Below are positions 58,365-64,000 of a stretch of 64,000 bases of DNA, piece by piece. The stretch comes from Cavia porcellus (taxonomy: Eukaryota > Chordata > Mammalia > Rodentia > Caviidae), in assembly GCF_034190915.1 (NCBI RefSeq), contig NW_026947507.1:34013001-34077000 (forward strand), in the 5' to 3' direction. Within the stretch, counting starts at the first letter, position 1; each line of letters starts with the position of its first letter. Under the pieces are notes generated by a model. The model saw only the letters and a list, made by a program, of their open reading frames with translations. It was not told the origin of the DNA and made no database searches. The position numbers and the translations under genes are program-made.

Positions 58365-58400
58365 AATTGCACGGGGGTAATTTGTTGCATGGCGATTGAC
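58365..58400 (+). repeat. MLT1-type LTR, right tip
   Basis: 'gggggtaatttgttgcatgg' matches the end of an MLT1 LTR and probably completes the copy at 56830-57076. Confidence 0.45.
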
Positions 58401-58787
58401 GAACCAGGAAATTTCTGTCTCCCCCGAGCCCACTGAGAATGGCATTCCAGGATGTGTGAGTAACACTTGGTTGACAAAGGCTACATCCTCCTCAAGCAAA
58501 CATGTCAGATCATTCAGCATTAATTCAGCTTTCTTCACCTCTTGTTAATACTAAATGAGATTTTGTAGGCATTCTCAATTCTTGTAGAAAATTGGATTCC
58601 ACTTAGAAGTATTAGGAGCTATGGAAAGGGCAGTGAGGTATCCATATGCATTTTTTATGACCTCTCTTTTCACAAATCTGTAATATTGTCCTAAATGTTA
58701 TTCAGAAGCCAGTCGGAATTCTTTGTCTACAGTAAAATCTTCCTTGACTTTTTCCTTCCCTCTCTCCCTCCTTTTCTCCCTTCTTCT

Positions 58788-58802
58788 TTTCCTTCTTTCT
58801 TT
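58788..58802 (+). repeat. Left TSD of the 3.1-kb L1-derived element
   Basis: tttccttctttcttt, identical to 61936-61950. The local sequence is pyrimidine-rich, so the exact boundary with the T tail is uncertain by a few bases. Confidence 0.7.
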
Positions 58803-60154
58803 TTTTTTATTTAAGGAGAAAAAGAAAAAAACAGAAAAAGGGTACAAGTAATACAAAATTTAAAAAATAAACTGTAAGAAATCACTAGTTAATAGATTAC
58901 ATATTCTCATCTTAGAAATAGTTGTTCAAGTTACAAAATTGAAGCATTATAAAGTGGACTTTCAAACAGTGAGAGTGCACAGTTTTGTTCAATGATCCAA
59001 AAAAAAAAAACCCTCAATAATATGGTTATCTATCTTATACACTTAAACATATACGCAGTTATAACCTTTAGAGCACTTTTTTTTCTTTTTTTTTTGTACA
59101 ATAACAATTACACGTTTTGGGTTTTATTACTCCCACAGTTCTTATTACTTTTTTTGAAGAGAGTAAAACCAAACGCAACATATCAGAACAGAGTCCGTCA
59201 AATCAAAAGGACGGACATAATAGATAATGTAAAAACAAAATACAAGGTGATCAACAATGGTTACCATACTACCTCTTGTTATTTTAAGACAAATTGCCAG
59301 TTATAATAAAATTGAACAAAACAGTAAAGAATAAAACCAAAGCATTGGAGACATTACAGGACTTTAAAAGAAGATAATAGTCAACCAGAATGAGTGTCAT
59401 AATGAATCTTATTGTCTTCACAGTTTTGCCTATACTTTTGAACTTGGTACTATCAAGCAAAGCAGAATAGGGGAAAATCAGTCAAAACAAGATGGTGAGG
59501 GCAATACAGGATTTCAAATCAAGTTAATAGGAAATCAAAGTAGGTTACTATAATGTATCTTGTTATTTTTTATTTATTTTTCCCTTAATTAAAAAGATAA
59601 AAAGAAAAAAGTAAATAATTTTTAAAAAAGGGGATTGAGATAAAAGAGGGCATAACAACAGAACAGCGCAGGTCAAAACATAACCATTTAAGCAAAATAG
59701 TGTTTCACCACAAGATATCCTGACATAAAAATAGTTACCATAGTGTCTCTTCCCTTGAAATCTTTGAGTATAATTTCGTATACTGCAGCACCAAACATAT
59801 CAAGACACTATAAAACTATTCAAGAGAATGACATTATTACAGGGTATTTAGAACCAATGAACAGAAAATGAACAATGGTTTCTGTATAATCTCCTTGTCT
59901 ATAAAAGTTTTTACTTATATTATCATATATAATAAAATCCAGTTACAACCTTTTAAGAACAATGGAGACAGAAGAATACAAGTTTGATGGGACTTCAAAA
60001 GAAGATGATACTAAATCAGCACTAGCTATTATGATGTCTTGTTTTCTCCAAAATAGCTGTTCCTACCATCCGATCTTCTCTGCCTCATTTCTGTTGAGCT
60101 CTTTTTCTGTCGTTTGTTGTCAGTTTGTCTTCTTCATTTTGCTTTCTGCTCCAC
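58803..60154 (-). repeat. 3' UTR of the HAL1-like element with degenerate internal repeats
   Basis: The segment 58806-59075 matches the two 390-base modules at 30674-31450. Further in, a loosely repeated word appears on the plus strand at about 59261-59284 ('ccatactacctcttgttatt'), 59399-59420 ('cataatgaatcttattgtct'), 59550-59572 ('ctataatgtatcttgttatt'), 59729-59750 ('ccatagtgtctcttcccttg') and 60028-60050 ('ttatgatgtcttgttttctc'), often after an 'acaggactttaaaagaag'-like or 'acaggatttcaaatcaag'-like word. This suggests the UTR grew by repeat duplication. Confidence 0.65.
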
Positions 60155-61161
60155 TCATTGTGGCCTCTCTGCCACTGTTTCTGGAATCTTGGTATTTTCC
60201 TTTTTTAGAATATCCTGCAGTATTCTCTGTAGAGTTGAATTGGTGGTTGTAAATTCCCCTAGTTCCTGTTTATCCTGGAAGCACCTTGTTTTTCTATCAA
60301 TTTCTAGGGACAGTTGTGCAGGATGTATCAATCTTGGTGGGAGGTTATTATCTTTCAAAGCTTGAATTATTTACCCCCATGCTCTCCGTGATTTGATGAT
60401 TTGTGCCAAGAAGTCTGCTGTAATTCTGATGGGTGTTCCCTTGTAAGTGATCTATTTCTTGTCTCTGACGGCTTTTAATGTTCTGTTCTTGCATTGGATT
60501 TCTGGAATTTTGATTATTATATGCCTGGGTGTAGCTCTGTTTGGGTTGTAGGTGGCTGGGGTCCTGTATGCCTCATACATCTGAGCATCTTTACCATTTG
60601 CTAAATTAGGTAAATTCTCTTGGATTATTTCTGTGAATAGCTTTTGTAGTTCATTTGTTTGTGTCCCTACTTCTTCTTTTATGTTTTTAATTCTTAAATT
60701 ATAGATCCTCATCATCTTCTAGCCTTTGTATTGTTGCTGTTTGTTTTTTTGTTATTTTAAAGAAGTTTTTCATTTCATGCTCCCATATTACAAACCTGCC
60801 CTCCAGTTCAGACAATCTATCCTTAGTTTCTTTCAAGCCAGTTTTCAATAGAGTTTTTAGTTTCCTGGTAATCTCTTTGAACCTGCTTCACGTATTCTAT
60901 GTTTTCTCTATTTTCTCCACCAAACAATTCTCCCCTTTTTATTCTGTTCTTCCATTCCACTATCTGTTTTTCTTGAGCGGTGCTTAGCATTTCTCTAATT
61001 ATTCTACTTATATCTTGCTTCAGGTCATTAATAACTTCATTCCTGAACTTGTCTATGAGGCTCTGGAGACAGAGCTTTGTGTCTATTGGTGCCGTGTCTG
61101 ATATTGCATGTTTCTCAGGATTGGGGGCTGAGGACCCTTTCTTGTTGCTCTCTCTTCCCAT
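60155..61161 (-). pseudogene. Decayed L1 ORF1-like coding sequence
   Basis: ORF1p is the RNA-binding trimeric chaperone of L1. The first frame (61161-60823) starts with MGRES and has a charged helical stretch, likely the coiled-coil region. The RRM/CTD-like part is at 60715-60452, with 'FTEIIQENLPNLA', 'AYRTPATYNPNRATPRHIII' and 'RTLKAVRDKK', all hallmark ORF1p words. A further frame in another phase (60358-60155) carries 'PAQLSLEIDR' and 'DKQELGEF', the C-terminal domain pattern. At least one stop and one frameshift break the frame, so no full protein is made. Confidence 0.85.
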
Positions 61162-61935
61162 ATTTTTTTGTTCCTTTTATACAAGCGTATATAGGAGGCC
61201 CAGTTTCTTTCTTTGTCAGTTACAGTTTCTTTGAATTGCACTGGCTAGATGTTCCCGCCTACTGCAGTGTACTAGGGAGACACAGACCTGGGCAGCCTAT
61301 GCTGGGCCCACCCCTCCAGGTCAGCCTACTGAAGGCTTCACTGCTAGGGTGCACCTCCAGGCGCTGGGACCTGGTTTGGGCTAGCCTACTGGGTCTTAGT
61401 CAGCAGCATCACACAGGCCAGGCACTCCTCACCAATCCTGCTTGAGAGGGGAATATGTGACTGAAGTCACTGCAGCATCCTGTTCTGGCTAGTCTGCCAG
61501 GTCCCAGTATGTCTTTTGCTGAAGTCTCCTACTCTATGGAAGGGTCCCTGATCCGCTCACTCACTGCACGTCAATACAGGGCTCCCAGAAAGTCTCGCTC
61601 TCAACTCCATTCACCACTTCCCACTCTCAGAGCTTTCGTGCCCCTCTTCTTGCCAGTGCTGATTGGCGTGCAGCAGCGGCTGCAGGAAATTCAAATCACA
61701 GCTTCCAGTGGTGCGGGGTCCAGCTTCCATGCTGAGACCTTATCTGTTCCTGTTATATCACTGGGATTGTGTTTCCAGTTGGTTTCCTCTTAGTTTAGTT
61801 TGTTCCTGTGTCAGCAAAGTATATCTCCCCTTGCTTAGGATTTCTCGCCTGGCACCATTCCTGGATTTTAAGGGCAGTTTCTCAGAGAGCCTCCGAAGCT
61901 GCTGCTATCTATCTGCCATGTTCTCCCAGAAGTCC
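61162..61935 (-). promoter_or_regulatory. 5' UTR of the HAL1-like element
   Basis: About 770 bases, GC-richer than the surroundings, with no tandem monomers visible. The minus-strand start region resembles other L1 5' ends. By descent it would hold an internal RNA polymerase II promoter; activity now is unlikely to be inferable. Plus-strand frames at 61077-61793 overlap it and are not genes. Confidence 0.6.
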
Positions 61936-61950
61936 TTTCCTTCTTTCTTT
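61936..61950 (+). repeat. Right TSD of the 3.1-kb L1-derived element
   Basis: tttccttctttcttt, identical to 58788-58802. Confidence 0.7.
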
Positions 61951-62115
61951 CATTATGTCTTAGTTACTTTTCTTGTTGTGGAGACAAAATATCCAACACC
62001 AAAAGTTATGGGAGGAAAGGTTTATTTAGCTCACAGTTTGTGGAGGTTTCAGTTCACAGTTGGCTGGCTCCAAGACAGAATGTCAGGGCAGAGAGGCATT
62101 ACAGAGGAGAAGGAG
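61951..62115 (-). repeat. MaLR-type LTR fragment
   Basis: 'ttagttacttttcttgttgt', 'ggaggaaaggtttatttagc' and 'tcacagtttgtggaggtttc' match the complement of a MaLR LTR and closely resemble the copy at 1-345. Confidence 0.7.
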
Positions 62116-62284
62116 TCCATTGGTCAATGTGCTCAAGTCAACTGACCACTGTTTATTGATTTTCCTTGCTCACAGGTGCTGTCTAGTTACTTTTGTGGAA
62201 GGGAGCCTGCTGTGTGTTCACACACTTTTTCCTCTGGCATATGGGAGTGTAATCAGGTGGCTGCCACAAGACTGAGTTCAACAA

Positions 62285-62500
62285 AGCGATATGAGCAGAT
62301 GGTGAACCTCACAGTCCTCACTTGTGTCTTCCTCTACCACAAAACCTTTGGACACTACATGTCCCAGATGGCACAGATACTTAGCAAGGGAAGGTTGCCT
62401 GATTGCAATGAGTCAGAAATAAACCTTTGCTATGTTCAGACTCTGAGAGTCCAAATTTGCTATTACAGCATAACATGTTCTATCCTGTCCATTGCAACAG
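62285..62500 (+). repeat. LTR-like or DNA-element-like repeat tail
   Basis: 'atgagtcagaaataaacctt' with 'tgctatgttcagactctgag' and 'attacagcataacatgttct' resembles the polyadenylation and R-U5 end of a mammalian LTR. Family not resolved. Confidence 0.45.
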
Positions 62501-62519
62501 TGCAATAACCATAGTAATA

Positions 62520-62750
62520 ATAGCTCATGTTTGCTGAAGGGCTATTATGAATTAAATAGCCTACCACCTATATTTAATATTCTACAGTACTTTGTACCAC
62601 TGAATACACCAGGTAGTATTAATGAAATTCTAATTTTATAGTTGGAGAAATTTATACTTCAGAAGATCAGAATAATTTTTAATATGATTAGCTGTTGGCA
62701 GAGCTGACATTTGAACTTGCTTCCTTCCAACTCAACAGAAACAGTGCCTC
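62520..62750 (-). repeat. MIR SINE
   Basis: 'aatagctcatgtttgctgaa', 'attttatagttggagaaatt' and 'gagctgacatttgaacttgc' are the complement of MIR. Confidence 0.75.
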
Positions 62751-62754
62751 AGTC

Positions 62755-63100
62755 CACTCAGTGCATTCTCGTTCTATCAGTCTCTGGTGGATGTGAACCT
62801 TACGCATTGTTCAGAGCAAGAGTTGGAGATGAGATTTTGTTTTTCATTTGATTTAAATTGAAGTAAATAATCATGAGTTCAAACTCTAAGGGCCTGATAC
62901 AAAGTTGTTTCTTTTAAATGCTCCAATTCTATAATTTCTGGGTCATCTTTTGAGTACTGAGACCATTTATTTTAGATGTGACCAGAGCACAAACCAAGAA
63001 ATTCTCCTTCCCCTTTTCATCAACCTTATTTAACCCAGCTTGAAGGGTCAAAAACAGAGGATAGACTCCCTCCTGAATTCTGGGGCCCGAAAGAAATGCA
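62755..63100. other. Unassigned sequence
   Basis: AT-rich; nothing recognised. Confidence 0.4.
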
Positions 63101-63102
63101 GT

Positions 63103-63425
63103 TAGGGTCTGAATATGTCCCTTTAAAATTTGTGTTTTGAAATCCTAGCCTCTAAGGTAATAATATTCAGAAGTGAGATCTTTGGAAAGAAGCTAATGCC
63201 CTTATAAAACAGGTCTCAGAGGGAAGCCTGTCACTCTTTCCACTTTGTGAAGGACACAGCAAGAAGGCACTGTTGGTGAGGCATCATGTCCTCAGCACAG
63301 CCTGAATCTGCCAGCACCAAGATCGTGCACTTTCAGCCCTCAAACCTGCAGGCAGTCAATCTCTGTTGCTTTTTAGCCCCCTTATGCTATAGTGTTTTGT
63401 TACAGCAGCCTCAAATGGTTTGAGG
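63103..63425 (+). repeat. MLT1/MST-type solo LTR
   Basis: 'agttagggtctgaatatgtc', 'aatgcccttataaaacaggt', 'gtgaaggacacagcaagaag', 'cagcctgaatctgccagcac' and 'agtgttttgttacagcagcc' follow the LTR order on the plus strand. No internal gene. Confidence 0.85.
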
Positions 63426-64000
63426 CAGGGAAACATCGTGAGGTTTTCTTAGGACAAGTCCTGGTTCCTGAATGACTTTGAGTTCAGAGACGACAGCTTA
63501 GCTCTTGTTATCCAGAGATGAAGCTAGTTTGGGATTTCTGCCTACCAAAAGGCATTTGTCTAGAGACTGTACCATGGATGGAGGCCGGTGAGGGTTAGTG
63601 TGAATCTTGCTGGCAGCCAGAGTTAAGTGTGTCCTGGCCGGGGCTGCAGCACATAGTTTATGGTAGCTATTACCGAGCCAGATTCTTAAGGAGCCAGGAT
63701 ACCTTCGGTTATGGGCAAAGTTGGGGAGGTCAGTATAATAAGTGTTTGCATTTTCAGGGCCCTGAGAATCCATAAAGATCACTGGAGTATATTATTTCAC
63801 TCCCACTCTGCCTTCTCGGCCTTCTTCCCTGATTTAAAACATTCTCACCACAGGGTATAAAATTAAACACACAGCGCAGCTTCTACTAGCACAGCAGAAT
63901 AAAAGAGGGGAATAAACCCTCTAAGATATAATGTAATTGTAAAAGTTGAAAACTACCACTCTTTTCCAGGTTCAGAATTTGTGATTCACAGCTGTGCATT
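63426..64000. other. Unassigned sequence to the window end
   Basis: No recognised repeat or exon. A 94-residue minus frame at 63498-63782 has no supporting context. Confidence 0.4.

Larger units (their letters stand above)
58803..61935 (-). mobile_element. Complete-ended L1-derived element lacking ORF2 (HAL1-like)
   Basis: Read on the minus strand: a 5' UTR (61935-61162) whose first bases include 'gagaacatggcagatagata' and 'gcagcttcggaggctctctg', comparable to the L1 start with its YY1-type motif; then a decayed ORF1 (61161-60155); then directly a long 3' UTR (60154-58803) ending in a short T run on the plus strand. I see no endonuclease or reverse-transcriptase sequence. The 3-kb length is about half of a full L1. 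Identical 15-base TSDs flank it. The arrangement matches HAL1 elements, which are known to arise repeatedly from L1 by loss of ORF2. It would depend on L1 enzymes in trans. Confidence 0.8.

Noticed and set aside
58788..58802. Alternative view that the 15-base TSD is just shared pyrimidine-rich sequence
   Set aside because: The match is exact and sits at both ends of a structure complete by other criteria, although the boundary with the T tail stays uncertain by a few bases.
61077..62145. Plus-strand frames of 122-160 residues
   Set aside because: They run antisense through the 5' UTR of the HAL1-like element and, in one case, across its right TSD into an LTR.
1..64000. Novel bacterial-type defence or biosynthetic system
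   Set aside because: No operon structure, ribosome-binding sites or long bacterial genes; repeat content is mammalian throughout.

Overview
This window is non-coding mammalian DNA, almost certainly from a rodent. I found no convincing protein-coding exon, rRNA, tRNA gene, CRISPR array or bacterial-type gene. The short open frames are chance runs or lie inside old transposons. The sequence is AT-rich and CpG-poor, with GT/CA microsatellites. It carries ancient mammalian repeats (MIR, L2, MLT1/MaLR LTRs, Tigger DNA elements, old L1 3' ends) and rodent SINEs: B1-type copies with the internal 29-base duplication and BC1/tRNA-derived ID elements. B1 with that duplication points to the mouse-related rodents. 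I saw no B2 or typical murid repeats, so a non-murid such as a beaver or kangaroo-rat relative is my best guess; this is inference only.

Layout. 1-4200: MaLR LTR, L2, MIR, then unassigned sequence. 4200-7620: two AT-rich non-repeat blocks that look like candidate regulatory DNA, and one ID SINE with perfect target-site duplications (TSDs). 8260-10320: an L2 interrupted by an old L1, then a long GT repeat. 11-24 kb: MIRs, MaLR LTRs, two Tigger elements, L1M 3' ends. 24.8-26.4 kb: a long L2 interrupted by an MLT1-type LTR. 30.6-32.2 kb: a complete 1.5-kb non-autonomous retroelement on the minus strand with 12-base TSDs. 35-42.7 kb: LTR, MIR, SINEs, an L1M interrupted by a B1, and two candidate regulatory blocks, one homeodomain-motif rich (about 38.7-38.96 kb) and one relatively CpG-rich (about 41.7-42.7 kb). 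46-48.3 kb: two B1 SINEs and a long minus-strand L2. 51.9-52.8 kb: further AT-rich candidate regulatory sequence. 54-58.4 kb: nested repeats (B1 in MaLR; L1 in MLT1) and an ID SINE with an expanded TTC tail. 58.8-61.9 kb: a complete-ended 3.1-kb L1-derived element on the minus strand with a 5' UTR, a decayed ORF1 and a long 3' UTR but no ORF2, flanked by 15-base TSDs. 61.95-64 kb: more LTR and MIR remnants.

The most notable content is the pair of retroelements at 30633-32156 and 58803-61935. Both lack ORF2, both have duplicated target sites, and they share a roughly 260-390-base 3' module. They have different 5' ends. They look like members of a HAL1-like ('half-L1') group mobilised in trans by L1. 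All family names rest on recalled consensus sequences, not on a database search; boundaries of ancient repeats are approximate to tens of bases.
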